This document shows positions 9,217 through 17,162 of a stretch of 64,000 nt of DNA, in pieces. Every line of letters starts with the position of its first letter. Position 1 is the first letter of the stretch. The notes under the pieces are model-generated. The model saw only the letters and a program-made list of their open reading frames with translations, made no database searches and was not told the DNA's origin. The position numbers and the translations under genes were made by a program. The stretch covers positions 62,001 through 126,000 of the forward strand of contig NZ_JBPKBI010000016.1 in NCBI RefSeq assembly GCF_051388935.1, written 5' to 3'. The DNA is from Yinghuangia sp035454725. GTDB taxonomy: Bacteria > Actinomycetota > Actinomycetes > Streptomycetales > Streptomycetaceae.

Positions 9217-10566
9217 ATGCGCACAGCCGTCGTGATCGGAGCAGGAATCGCCGGCCTGCTCGCCGCCCGGGTGCTCACCGAGCACGCCGACGAAGTTGTC
9301 ATCGTCGAACGCGATCGACTCGACGACAGCCCGGCACAATCCGACAGCGGCGACGAGCCGCGCCGTGGTGTCCCCCAAGGGACTCAGATGCACGCCCTGC
9401 TCGAAGCCGGACGCCGAGGCGTCGAGCGGTGGCTCCCCGGCTTCACCGACGACTTCGTGGCAGCCGGGGCGGTCCGGGCCAACAGCGGGCGCGACGTGCA
9501 CGCCCACCTCGACGGCCGCCTCAAAGTCCTGGTGGGCGACCTGCCCATGATCAGCGCCACGCGGCCCTTCCTGGAGAACCACATACGCCGCCGCGTGCTG
9601 GCATGCGCCCCGATCACGGTCCGGACCGGTGTCGTCCGGGGCCTGTCCTTCGCGGGGGACCGCGTCGACGGCGTGCGCATCACACCCACCGGCGCCGTGA
9701 GCGACACCCGGCCCGAGACGCTGTCGGCCGACCTGGTCGTCGACGCCACCGGCCGGGGCAGCCGCATCACGTCATGGCTCACCGAAGCCGGCTGGCCGGA
9801 GCCACCGATGCGACGCATACCCGTCGACCTCGGCTACGCCACCGCCTTCCTGCGTACGCCGGACGTCACCGCCGCAGGCGGCGCGATGGTCGCCCAGTCC
9901 CTCACCACCCTTCCGGACGGCCGGGTCCGCCTGGCCACCCTCGGCCGCGTCGAGGGCGACCGGTGGATCGTGCTGTTGGCCGGATACGCCCAGGACCACC
10001 CAGGCCGCACCCCCGGCGAGTTCCTGGACCGCTGCCGCACCGACCCGGCCCCGGTGTTCGGGAAACTCGCGGCGAACGCCGAACTCGTCGGCGAGGTCGC
10101 CACGTACCGCCACCCTGACAACCGCCGGCGTGACTTCCACACCCTGCGGCGGTTCCCCGCCGGACTGGTCTGCGTCGGTGACGCGGTGGCCTCGTTCAAC
10201 CCGGTCTACGGCCAGGGCATGTCCTCAGCGGCCCAGCACGCCGCGGCCCTGGCCACCGCACTGGAATCGGGAAGCCTGCCGGGACAGCCCGCACACGCCT
10301 ACTTCAAGGCCGTCCGACGCACTGTGGACGACGCCTGGCAGACATCCGTCCTGAACGACCTGCGCCTGCCCCACTTGCGTGGGGAACCCCGTCCCCCGGG
10401 CTTCCGACTCGCCGCCGGCCTCGGCGACATGGTCCTGCGCGCCACGGTCACCGACCCGGTCGTCGGGCGGCGTTTCCTCGACGTCATGCACATGCTCGCC
10501 GGCCCAGTCACACTCATGAGGCCGGGCACACTCCTGCGCGCGGCGCGGGCGAGCCGCCGGGCCTGA
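9217..10566 (+). CDS. FAD-dependent monooxygenase/oxidoreductase
   Basis: Flavoprotein of 449 residues with the N-terminal Rossmann dinucleotide fingerprint G8-A-G10-I-A-G13 and acidic strand end VIVERD. A second flavin-contacting motif VCVGDAVASFNPVYGQGMSSA (GD motif) and an internal DLVVDATGRGS stretch are also seen. This layout belongs to the PHBH/geranylgeranyl-reductase/halogenase-like superfamily. The halogenase WxWxIP motif is absent, so an aromatic or isoprenoid hydroxylase or reductase is more likely. The downstream ATG at 9217 was chosen because the fingerprint starts at once and AAGGG precedes it. It probably answers to the divergent AraC regulator. The substrate cannot be read from sequence. 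Confidence 0.8.
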   Translation: MRTAVVIGAGIAGLLAARVLTEHADEVVIVERDRLDDSPAQSDSGDEPRRGVPQGTQMHALLEAGRRGVERWLPGFTDDFVAAGAVRANSGRDVHAHLDGRLKVLVGDLPMISATRPFLENHIRRRVLACAPITVRTGVVRGLSFAGDRVDGVRITPTGAVSDTRPETLSADLVVDATGRGSRITSWLTEAGWPEPPMRRIPVDLGYATAFLRTPDVTAAGGAMVAQSLTTLPDGRVRLATLGRVEGDRWIVLLAGYAQDHPGRTPGEFLDRCRTDPAPVFGKLAANAELVGEVATYRHPDNRRRDFHTLRRFPAGLVCVGDAVASFNPVYGQGMSSAAQHAAALATALESGSLPGQPAHAYFKAVRRTVDDAWQTSVLNDLRLPHLRGEPRPPGFRLAAGLGDMVLRATVTDPVVGRRFLDVMHMLAGPVTLMRPGTLLRAARASRRA

Positions 10567-10696
10567 CACACCCCTGACGAAGACAGTCAGGTGCCGGCAG
10601 TGACGTATCCGCCTGCATGGGCGTTGATGCAAGTGGCCCTGGGCGGGGTAGTCTCCGCCCCTCGGCACTACACACCCCCCACGAGAGGCGATTGTC

Positions 10697-11272
10697 ATGG
10701 CCCAAGTCAGGCCGGAGACCACCGAACTCAAGGAACAGTACGCGGCCCAGGTGACTGCGGACCTGGAGCGCAACACGCAGGAACAGGAGCGCATCGGCGC
10801 CGAAGTCGCCGCGCTACAGGAGCAGTTGATGGCCCTGCAACAGGACCAGGCACTGCTGGAGGGCATGCGCCAGGCCCTCGCCACCGGGACCGGCCGCGCC
10901 CCCGCCGCGGCGCCGCGGAAGGCCACCGCCGAACCCGCCCGCCGCGCGAAGAAGGCCGCGGCCGGCGCCCCGGCGAAGCCGAGGAAGACCGCGGCCAAGC
11001 GAGCCGGCACCCAGCAGCCCACCCTCGGCGAACTGATCCACAGCCACCTCGCCGCCCACGCGGAACCGCGTTCGACCGCGGAGATCACCGACGCCTTGGC
11101 TGCGGCCAACCCGCAACGCGGCATCAAGAACAAGGTTGTGCGGACCACCATCGAAGGCCTCGTCGCCCGAGGTCGTGTCGAACGCAGGAAGCAAGGCAGC
11201 TCCGTCTACTACACCACCACCGGCCGCGCCGACACGGCGGGGAGCACGGCCCAGGACAAGTCGGCAGGCTGA
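10697..11272 (+). CDS. Coiled-coil and winged-helix protein with Lys/Ala-rich linker
   Basis: 191 residues in three parts. Residues 1-65 are Gln/Glu/Leu-rich and heptad-like (coiled coil, dimerisation likely). Residues 66-110 are Ala/Lys/Pro-rich, like the basic tails of actinomycete nucleoid proteins. Residues 112-175 look like a winged helix (TLGELIHSHLAAHAEPRSTAEITDAL, then VVRTTIEGLVARGRVERRKQGSSVYYTT). The combination suggests a DNA-binding protein, perhaps nucleoid-associated. I do not recognise a named family. ATG 10697 follows GAGAGG. Upstream, TTGATG at 10624 and TAGTCT at 10649 could be promoter hexamers, though 19 bp apart. Confidence 0.75.
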   Translation: MAQVRPETTELKEQYAAQVTADLERNTQEQERIGAEVAALQEQLMALQQDQALLEGMRQALATGTGRAPAAAPRKATAEPARRAKKAAAGAPAKPRKTAAKRAGTQQPTLGELIHSHLAAHAEPRSTAEITDALAAANPQRGIKNKVVRTTIEGLVARGRVERRKQGSSVYYTTTGRADTAGSTAQDKSAG

Positions 11273-11733
11273 CAAGTCCCGTACCCGGTGGCCATGTCGC
11301 TCCTGACCGCCCATGGTCACCGGGACACCCGCCACCCCGGGCGGGCCCGCAGACCAACCCCCGACCCACCGACTGACACCAGCGCCTGCCGAGCGCAGCG
11401 TGCGGAGCGGACAAGCCTGTCTTGTCCCTCAGGACCCGGCAAGTCAGCCCCGTCGCGCCCTGCGGACACATGCCCAGTCCGTCCGTCGCACCGGCGGCGC
11501 CGGGAACGTCGTCGGAACGGGCACCGTCTCGCATGACCCATCCGCCCGTCCTTGGCCCGCGCGGGTACAACACAGGCGCGCGTGGGACCGGGCGCATCAG
11601 TCCCTCTCTCCACTTTGCGTACGCCAGTGCGCGGCTGACCGGCCGTCGCGGTCGCGGACACCCGGACGGGAGAGCCTGCTTTGTATGGGTATGCACTTAT
11701 ATGTCACCGCGGTGCAGCACGTCCGGGGCAGCC
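11273..11733. other. Gene-free stretch with a short stem-loop
   Basis: No supported gene. The 7-bp inverted repeat GGACAAG (11409-11415) / CTTGTCC (11421-11427) could be an operator or weak terminator. GGGTAT at 11687-11692, just before the STAS gene, resembles a Streptomyces stress-sigma (SigB-type) -10 element, but no good -35 partner is visible. Confidence 0.35.
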
Positions 11734-12066
11734 ATGATCAGCGAAACCTTCGGTGTCGTCGTGCGGCACGCCCGCCGCCACGACGGCTGCGTCCTGGCGG
11801 TGCGCGGTGATCTGAACACCGCGTCCGCCGCGGCCTTCCGGGCGGCGGTCCGGGCTGCGGTCGGGGCGCACGACCGCCTCATCCTCGACTTGTCCGCCAT
11901 GGTCGCCTGCGACGGCGCCGGCCTCAGCGCCCTGGTCGGCTGCTCGCGCATGGCACGCACGCACGACTGCGACCTGCGTCTGCGGGCCGTCCCGCGCTTC
12001 CTTGCCCGGCATCTGCGCCTGTCGCCCGCCGGCGGGGCGTTCAGCATCGAGCCCGCGGAGCACTGA
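11734..12066 (+). CDS. STAS-domain protein, anti-sigma-factor-antagonist-like
   Basis: 110-residue single STAS domain, the fold of SpoIIAA, BldG and RsbV, which bind anti-sigma kinases. Pattern seen: GCVLAVRGDLNTASAAAFRAAV, LILDLSAM, then VACDGAGLSALVG. In phosphorylation-controlled members the last segment reads D-S-x-G with Ser as the phospho-acceptor. Here it is D-G-A-G, so that Ser is missing and ordinary kinase control seems unlikely. No anti-sigma kinase gene lies beside it. ATG 11734 is chosen; ATG 11701 in frame would add 11 residues without family character. The dnaK-like gene follows 88 bp downstream. Confidence 0.8.
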   Translation: MISETFGVVVRHARRHDGCVLAVRGDLNTASAAAFRAAVRAAVGAHDRLILDLSAMVACDGAGLSALVGCSRMARTHDCDLRLRAVPRFLARHLRLSPAGGAFSIEPAEH

Positions 12067-12087
12067 GCGGGCAACCGGCGCCGGAAA

Positions 12088-12121
12088 CTTGATATGAGGC
12101 GACTCAGGTTTTACACCTGAG
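12088..12121 (+). promoter_or_regulatory. HAIR-like element overlapping an inverted repeat upstream of dnaK
   Basis: CTTGATA (12088-12094), seven bases, then ACTCAGG (12102-12108) approximates the HspR site CTTGAGT-N7-ACTCAAG. A second, exact inverted repeat CTCAGGT (12103-12109) / ACCTGAG (12115-12121) overlaps it. Either could control the heat-shock gene that begins at 12155. Confidence 0.5.
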
Positions 12122-12154
12122 GTGAGGACAAGGACGAGGAGGAGGTGTGCCGAG

Positions 12155-14035
12155 ATGGCGCGTGCAGTCGGTATCGACCTCGGGACGACCAACTCGGTGG
12201 TGAGTGTGCTGGAGGGCGGCGAGCCGACGGTCATCACCAATACGGAAGGAGCCAGGACCACCCCGTCCGTCGTGGCCTTCGCCAAGAACGGCGATGTGCT
12301 GGTCGGGGAGGTCGCCAAGCGGCAGGCGGTGACCAACGTCGACCGCACCGCACGGTCGGTCAAGCGCCACATGGGCGACGCGGCCTGGCGGTTCCCGGCG
12401 AGCGGCAGCATCGACGGCAAGCGGTTCACCGCGCAGGAGATGTCCGCGCGCGTGCTGCAGAAACTGAAGCGGGACGCCGAGGAGCACCTGGGCGAGGACG
12501 TCACCGACGCGGTGGTCACCGTGCCGGCGTACTTCAACGACGCACAGCGCACCGCGACCAAGGAGGCCGGGGAGATCGCCGGGCTCAACGTGCTGCGGAT
12601 CATCAACGAGCCCACCGCCGCCGCGCTCGCGTACGGCCTGGACAAGGAGAACGACCAGACAATCCTGGTCTTCGACCTCGGCGGCGGCACCTTCGACGTG
12701 TCGCTGCTGGAGATCGGCGAGGGCGTCGTCGAGGTCAAGGCCACCAACGGGGACACCCACCTCGGCGGCGACGACTGGGACCAGCGGATCGTCGACGAGC
12801 TGGCCAAGCGGTTCAAGAACCACTACGGCGTCGACCTGACCCGCGACAAGATGGCCGTCCAGCGCCTTCGCGAGGCCGCCGAGAAGGCGAAGATCGAGTT
12901 GTCCGCGGCCACCGAGACCACGATCAACCTGCCGTACGTCACCGCCTCCGCCGAGGGTGCGCTGCACCTGGAGGAGAAGCTCACCCGCGCGCAGTTCCAG
13001 CAGTTGACCGCCGACCTGCTGGAGCGGTGCAAGGGGCCGTTCCACAACGCGATCAAGGACGCCGGAATCGAGCTGGGCGCAATCGACCACGTGATCCTGG
13101 TCGGCGGCTCGACGCGGATGCCCGCGGTGACGGACCTCGTGCGCGAGCTGACCGGGAAGGACCCGCGCAAGGGCGTGAACCCGGACGAGGTCGTGGCGAT
13201 CGGTGCCGCGCTCCAGGCCGGTGTCCTCAAGGGCGAGGTCAAGGACGTCCTGCTGCTCGATGTCACGCCGCTGTCGCTGGGCATCGAGACCAAGGGCGGC
13301 ATCATGACGAGGCTGATCGAGCGCAACACCACGATCCCGACGAAGCGCTCGGAGATCTTCACGACGGCCGACGACAACCAGCCCTCCGTGCAGATCCAGG
13401 TCTTCCAAGGCGAGCGCGAGATCGCCGAGTACAACAAGAAGCTCGGCATGTTCGAGCTGACCGGCCTGCCCCCGGCGCCGCGCGGTGTCCCGCAGATCGA
13501 GGTCACCTTCGACATCGACGCGAACGGCATCATGCACGTCACCGCGAAGGACCTCGGCACCGGCCGGGAGCAGAAGATGACGGTCACCGGTGGTTCGGCG
13601 CTGCCCCAGGACGACATCGACCGCATGGTCCGCGAAGCCGAGCAGCACGCGGAGGAGGACCGGCGCCGCCGCGAGGCCGCCGAAACCCGCAACCAGGGCG
13701 AGCAACTGGTCTACCGCACCGAGAAGTTGCTGGCCGACAACGCCGACCGGATCCCCGCCGATGTGAAGACCGAGACGCAGGACGCGCTGACGGATCTCCA
13801 GGAGAAGCTGAAAAACGAAGCCGGCGACGGCGACAGCACCGCCGCCATCCGTGCCGCCACCGACAAGGTCGCCACCGCCGCGCAGCGGATCGGCGCCGCC
13901 TTGTACGCGCAGCCTCAGGGCGGTCCCGCGCCCGGCGCCCCAGGCGAGAGTTCGGGGGCCGCGGGCGGCGGCGAGGAGGTGATCGACGCCGAAGTCGTCG
14001 ACGATGACCAGCCGCCGAAGGAAGGTGCGGGATGA
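12155..14035 (+). CDS. dnaK: DnaK (Hsp70) chaperone, stand-alone copy
   Basis: Cytoplasmic ATP-dependent chaperone of 626 residues, close to the usual 610-640. The ATPase domain opens GIDLGTTNS and contains VVTVPAYFNDAQR, IINEPTAAALAYG and VFDLGGGTFDVS. The substrate domain contains VLLLDVTPLSLGIETKGG, and the C-terminus is the usual acidic tail (EEVIDAEVVDDD). ATG 12155 follows a GA-rich ribosome site (GAGGAGGAGG). The usual actinomycete operon is dnaK-grpE-dnaJ-hspR. Here no co-chaperone follows, only a small membrane protein, so this is probably a second paralog drawing on GrpE and DnaJ encoded elsewhere. A HAIR-like element upstream suggests HspR or stress control. Confidence 0.95.
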   Translation: MARAVGIDLGTTNSVVSVLEGGEPTVITNTEGARTTPSVVAFAKNGDVLVGEVAKRQAVTNVDRTARSVKRHMGDAAWRFPASGSIDGKRFTAQEMSARVLQKLKRDAEEHLGEDVTDAVVTVPAYFNDAQRTATKEAGEIAGLNVLRIINEPTAAALAYGLDKENDQTILVFDLGGGTFDVSLLEIGEGVVEVKATNGDTHLGGDDWDQRIVDELAKRFKNHYGVDLTRDKMAVQRLREAAEKAKIELSAATETTINLPYVTASAEGALHLEEKLTRAQFQQLTADLLERCKGPFHNAIKDAGIELGAIDHVILVGGSTRMPAVTDLVRELTGKDPRKGVNPDEVVAIGAALQAGVLKGEVKDVLLLDVTPLSLGIETKGGIMTRLIERNTTIPTKRSEIFTTADDNQPSVQIQVFQGEREIAEYNKKLGMFELTGLPPAPRGVPQIEVTFDIDANGIMHVTAKDLGTGREQKMTVTGGSALPQDDIDRMVREAEQHAEEDRRRREAAETRNQGEQLVYRTEKLLADNADRIPADVKTETQDALTDLQEKLKNEAGDGDSTAAIRAATDKVATAAQRIGAALYAQPQGGPAPGAPGESSGAAGGGEEVIDAEVVDDDQPPKEGAG

Positions 14036-14284
14036 CCCCGCTCGCGAGCCGCCGCCGCGCGGCCCGCCACGCTGCGCCCTCCACCTGACAACGCCGTGGA
14101 CCGGACGCCTCCGCCTACGTGATCCGCGTGCCGGACGCGGTGTTCGGTCTGTCACATCGCCGCGGTCCGTGCCCCCGGCAGCCGAATGCGCGCTTGCGGG
14201 CGTGCAGACTTGGATCGCTGCCGGCTGGACGTTGCAGCACCCGGAGTGGTAGATCCATCCGGGAGCAGAAGAGAGGCGAAACGC

Positions 14285-14530
14285 ATGACCACAGTGAGCC
14301 AGGGCCCCGACGCCGTTGCGGCAGCCGTCCCCGAGGACAGCCACGCGATCGAGCGGGCAGCGACCGCTTACACCCGTCCCGCACCCGTCGAGAACACCAT
14401 CAGGCCCGTGTGGTTCGTGACGATCACGATCACGATCCTGGTCATCGTCGCCGCTTCCGTCCTCGCCATCTGGGCGGGCGGCAGCTTCGACGGCGGGCAG
14501 CCGGGCCTGACTTCTCCGGCCGGCGGCTGA
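14285..14530 (+). CDS. Small single-pass membrane protein
   Basis: 81 residues with one strong hydrophobic helix (about residues 43-65, WFVTITITILVIVAASVLAIWAG), a hydrophilic N-terminal half and a Gly/Pro tail. It lies 250 bp downstream of dnaK in the same direction with its own ribosome site (AGAGAGGCGAAACGC before the ATG). No family recognised. Membrane location is inferred from the helix only. Confidence 0.6.
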   Translation: MTTVSQGPDAVAAAVPEDSHAIERAATAYTRPAPVENTIRPVWFVTITITILVIVAASVLAIWAGGSFDGGQPGLTSPAGG

Positions 14531-14650
14531 CGCCCGGCTCTTGATGTTCGCCGCCAACGCGCGATACTCGAAGTGAGGACGACTCGCACGGATCTCACGA
14601 CCGGCGAGCCGTCCTCCGTCACGTAGTCGGCACGTTGGTGGGCGGGGTAC

Positions 14651-14699
14651 GGAAAACCCGGTGGCCGCGGTGTGGTTCCGCGCGATCCACCGGGTTTCC
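14651..14699. terminator. Stem-loop terminator between convergent genes
   Basis: Arms GGAAAACCCGGTGG (14651-14664) and CCACCGGGTTTCC (14687-14699) pair with one bulged base. They lie between the small membrane protein (plus) and the Cys-rich protein (minus), so could serve both strands. Confidence 0.7.
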
Positions 14700-14740
14700 G
14701 CGTTGTCCGGGCCCTTGCGGGTGATCGGGCCCGGCGGGGT

Positions 14741-15151
14741 TCAGCCGAGCGACGTCATCAGGTCCTTGCAGGCCTGCTCGCAGCGGCGGCAGGCCTCGGC
14801 GCAGACGCGGCAGTGGTCGTGCTGCGCGGCGTGGCGCTCGCACTCGTCGGCGCAGGCCTTGCACACGGTGGCGCAGGCGTCGAGGACCGCGCGCGTGATG
14901 TTGGCGTCGTAGCCGGTGTGACGGGACAGGACGGACGCGGTGGTGTTGCACATGTCGGCGCAGTCCGCGTTGGTGCGGATGCACTTGGTCAGCTCGCCGA
15001 CCATCGCCTCCGACATGCAGGCGTCCGCGCAGGCCGTACACGCCTGGGCGCAGGCGATGCACTCCTCGATACAGCGGGCGAGCTTCTGACGGTCCACACC
15101 GCCGAGGTCGGCGGGGTAGGTGTCCAGCATGTCCTTGACCGCAGTTGCCAT
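14741..15151 (-). CDS. Cys-rich four-helix-bundle copper-storage-like protein (Csp3/DUF326 type)
   Basis: 136 residues with 18 Cys spaced every 3-7 residues along predicted helices (CIEECIACAQACTACADAC, then CATVCKACADECERH, then HCRVCAEACRRCEQAC). In Csp proteins such Cys line the core of a four-helix bundle and hold many Cu(I) ions. There is no signal peptide, which matches the cytosolic Csp3 branch rather than exported Csp1. ATG 15151 has CTGGAGGAATC ahead of it. No CsoR or copper ATPase is adjacent. Copper storage or buffering is inferred from the family; Cys count and spacing are seen directly. Confidence 0.85.
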   Translation of the reverse strand: MATAVKDMLDTYPADLGGVDRQKLARCIEECIACAQACTACADACMSEAMVGELTKCIRTNADCADMCNTTASVLSRHTGYDANITRAVLDACATVCKACADECERHAAQHDHCRVCAEACRRCEQACKDLMTSLG

Positions 15152-15254
15152 GATTCCTCCAGGGTTGTCGTGCCGCTTGCGAACGGCTCGGCGCGTCTAC
15201 CCCTGAAACGAACCGGCATGCCGGGCCCGGGCGTCGGCGTACGGCTCTGGCCGG

Positions 15255-15794
15255 TCAGCGATCGTTCGTCCATTCCTCGGCGTACTCGATGTGGCTCACG
15301 ACGAGCCTGTCGCCGGTGAGAAGGTATTTCCTCATCCATGGGAGCCGCGGGTGGTACGCGTGGACGGAGACCGCAGGTGTCCCCGGAGACTCGTTGGCCA
15401 TGGCGTGCACGTGGTCCGGACCGAATGCGAGGCCGTGCCCGGGCGGCACGCACCGCTGCGTGATCCCGGGGTTGTCGACGCGGACCGCCTGCCCGGAGGT
15501 GAGGGGGGCGGGCATGGCGAGGGCGTGCTCGGTGAGCTCGCCTCGGACCACGACGAGTGCGCCGCACGAGCCGCCGTGGTCGTGCCAGCCGGTTGTGGTG
15601 CCGGGCGGCCAGCCGATGAGCCAGGCCTCGCTCCCGTCAGGGCCGGCGAGGCGCACCCATGTGCGCTCGGTCGGGTGCGGGACGAGCCTCGCGACAACAC
15701 CGGTGTCGGCGGCCACTTCTGCGGCGAATGCCAGCAGCGTGTGCGCAGCCTCGTCATGACGTGGCGGGCGGGTTTCCGGAGCGGGTGCGTTCAC
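15255..15794 (-). CDS. Cysteine-dioxygenase-like cupin
   Basis: 179-residue cupin resembling type I cysteine dioxygenase, which oxidises Cys to cysteine sulfinate with a 3-His iron. Seen: WHDHGGSCGALVVVRGELTE with the HxH pair and HVHAMANES supplying the third His, then SVHAYHPRLP near the end. GTG 15794 is chosen because GGAGA lies 8 bp upstream and homology starts soon after (DEAAHTLLAFAAEV). It lies about 100 bp upstream of the Cys-rich protein on the same strand, so a thiol or metal link is possible but unproven. A 3-mercaptopropionate-type dioxygenase is an alternative. Confidence 0.8.
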   Translation of the reverse strand: MNAPAPETRPPRHDEAAHTLLAFAAEVAADTGVVARLVPHPTERTWVRLAGPDGSEAWLIGWPPGTTTGWHDHGGSCGALVVVRGELTEHALAMPAPLTSGQAVRVDNPGITQRCVPPGHGLAFGPDHVHAMANESPGTPAVSVHAYHPRLPWMRKYLLTGDRLVVSHIEYAEEWTNDR

Positions 15795-16343
15795 AAGACG
15801 TCTCCAAATCCGGGGGGACGCGGGATGGCTGCACCGATGAGGGACGCCGCCTTCGTGGGCGTGCCGACAATGCGTTGTCGGCTGCGGGAAGAGCCGAAAC
15901 CGGAATCGCTCTTTTCCGATGATGGATGAAATACGGATGCATGAATATCCGCATTGCGCGTTGGCGGACTTCGCGCTGGTCCACGTGCGCTGAGCGCGGT
16001 GTAATCGATGGAGAAGGCGGCGGTCGCCTGCCGCAACTGTCAGTCTTCCCAGCCAACGTGACGTTTCGTCAGGAACGGGTCGGGGGAGGAGGCGAGGCGC
16101 GAGAGGAAAAGGGCCCCGGAACGGCTGCGGTGGGGGGCCGCAGTTTTGTGTGGACCGGCCCGTGGCCGGCCCGATTGTTCCCCGGCTGCGGGAAACCGAC
16201 CGACCCGCAGGCCGGGTGGGCGGAAAAGCAGGGAGCCACCGAGAGGTGGCGCTTTTCCTGGTGCGGGAAACGCACCACCTTCCGCCGCACGTGAGCCCGT
16301 TTCCGGGCGATCCGCCTCGCAAGCTCCGCCCGTCGCCCTCGCT
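15795..16343. other. Gene-free stretch containing tandem stem-loops
   Basis: No supported gene. Between 16119 and 16276 four stem-loops follow one another: CTGCGG/CCGCAG (16125-16143, then TTTT), CCCGGCTGCGGG with CCCGCAGGCCGGG (16181-16216), GGAAAAGC plus GCCACC with GGTGGC plus GCTTTTCC (16222-16258), and GGTGCG/CGCACC (16260-16276). The motif TGCGGGAAA occurs in two of them. They lie downstream of the tetR stop and upstream of the cupin gene (both minus strand). They may be a complex terminator or a structured leader RNA. Confidence 0.5.
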
Positions 16344-16946
16344 TCACCCTGCCCGGTGGGACGCCCGTCGTTGGTCGAGGCGCGCCACGAGGCGGGTCAT
16401 GGCGGCGCGGGCTTCCTCGTGGGCGGTGTCGAAGCCGGCCACTTCCTCCATGACCACGGCGTACGCGAGCCCCTGCATGGTGGCGGCGATCAGGGCCGGG
16501 GGGAACTCGTCCGCGTCGAGGCCGTAGTTGCCGAGGATCCCGTGCAGTGCCTCGATCTGCATGGACCGGAGATCGTGCGCCACCTTGCCGACCTCTTCCC
16601 GCAGCGCCGGGCGGTGGTTGGCCGCCGCGATCATTTCGGCGAGGAGCGAGGAGCCGCGGGGGTCGGACGCGAGTTCCCACCACGCGCTCAGCGGTTCGGC
16701 CGAGGTCAGGGCCGCCGACATCCGCTCCAGCATCTGCTCCGCGCGACGGCGCAGGACGGCGACGAAGAGGTCGTCGATGGTCGGGAAGTAGTAGTGCACG
16801 AGAGGGGCGTTGATGCCGACACGGGCGGCGACGTTGCGCGAGCTGACGGCGGCGTACCCCTCGTGGAGGATGATCTCCTCGGTCGCGTCGAGGAGGCGCG
16901 CGAGCTTTTCTGCGGTCGCAGCTCGGCGCCGACGGGGCTCGGCCAT
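16344..16946 (-). CDS. TetR-family repressor
   Basis: 200 residues. The N-terminal helix-turn-helix is typical (ATEEIILHEGYAAVSSRNVAARVGINAPLVHYYFPTIDDLF), followed by an all-helical ligand domain. ATG 16946 has GGAAG upstream. It lies downstream of, and parallel to, an ABC exporter gene from which it is separated by a strong terminator. The exporter promoter contains a palindrome of the size TetR proteins bind (19131-19144), so control of the exporter is a reasonable inference. Confidence 0.85.
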   Translation of the reverse strand: MAEPRRRRAATAEKLARLLDATEEIILHEGYAAVSSRNVAARVGINAPLVHYYFPTIDDLFVAVLRRRAEQMLERMSAALTSAEPLSAWWELASDPRGSSLLAEMIAAANHRPALREEVGKVAHDLRSMQIEALHGILGNYGLDADEFPPALIAATMQGLAYAVVMEEVAGFDTAHEEARAAMTRLVARLDQRRASHRAG

Positions 16947-17114
16947 GCGCTTCCTTTCGACATGGCGTCCCAGCGGGGGCGCCGACAGATGCAACATCAT
17001 CCCAACTGCGTCGACCACGCCGGAACGCGCGGCGGCGGCGTATCCCTTTCGCTGCAAATCGGCCCCCGGCCCCGGCTGACGGAGGCCGCAGAAGCCCGCG
17101 TACGCGACAAAGCA

Positions 17115-17148
17115 CCGGGTGGGCCCCATCAAAAGAGGGCCCACCCGG
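17115..17148. terminator. Perfect 12-bp stem terminator after the ABC exporter
   Basis: Arms CCGGGTGGGCCC (17115-17126) and GGGCCCACCCGG (17137-17148) with a 10-base loop, 15 bp past the exporter stop on the minus strand. Confidence 0.85.
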
Positions 17149-17162
17149 CGCGTCGTCATGCG

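Noticed and set aside
9217..10566. Flavin-dependent halogenase
   Set aside because: The FAD fingerprint is present but the WxWxIP halogenase motif is not.
11687..11692. SigB-type promoter before the STAS gene
   Set aside because: GGGTAT fits a -10, but no acceptable -35 is seen at the right distance.
12104..14557. 817-codon open frame antisense to dnaK
   Set aside because: Shadow of a high-GC gene; the dnaK frame is unmistakable.
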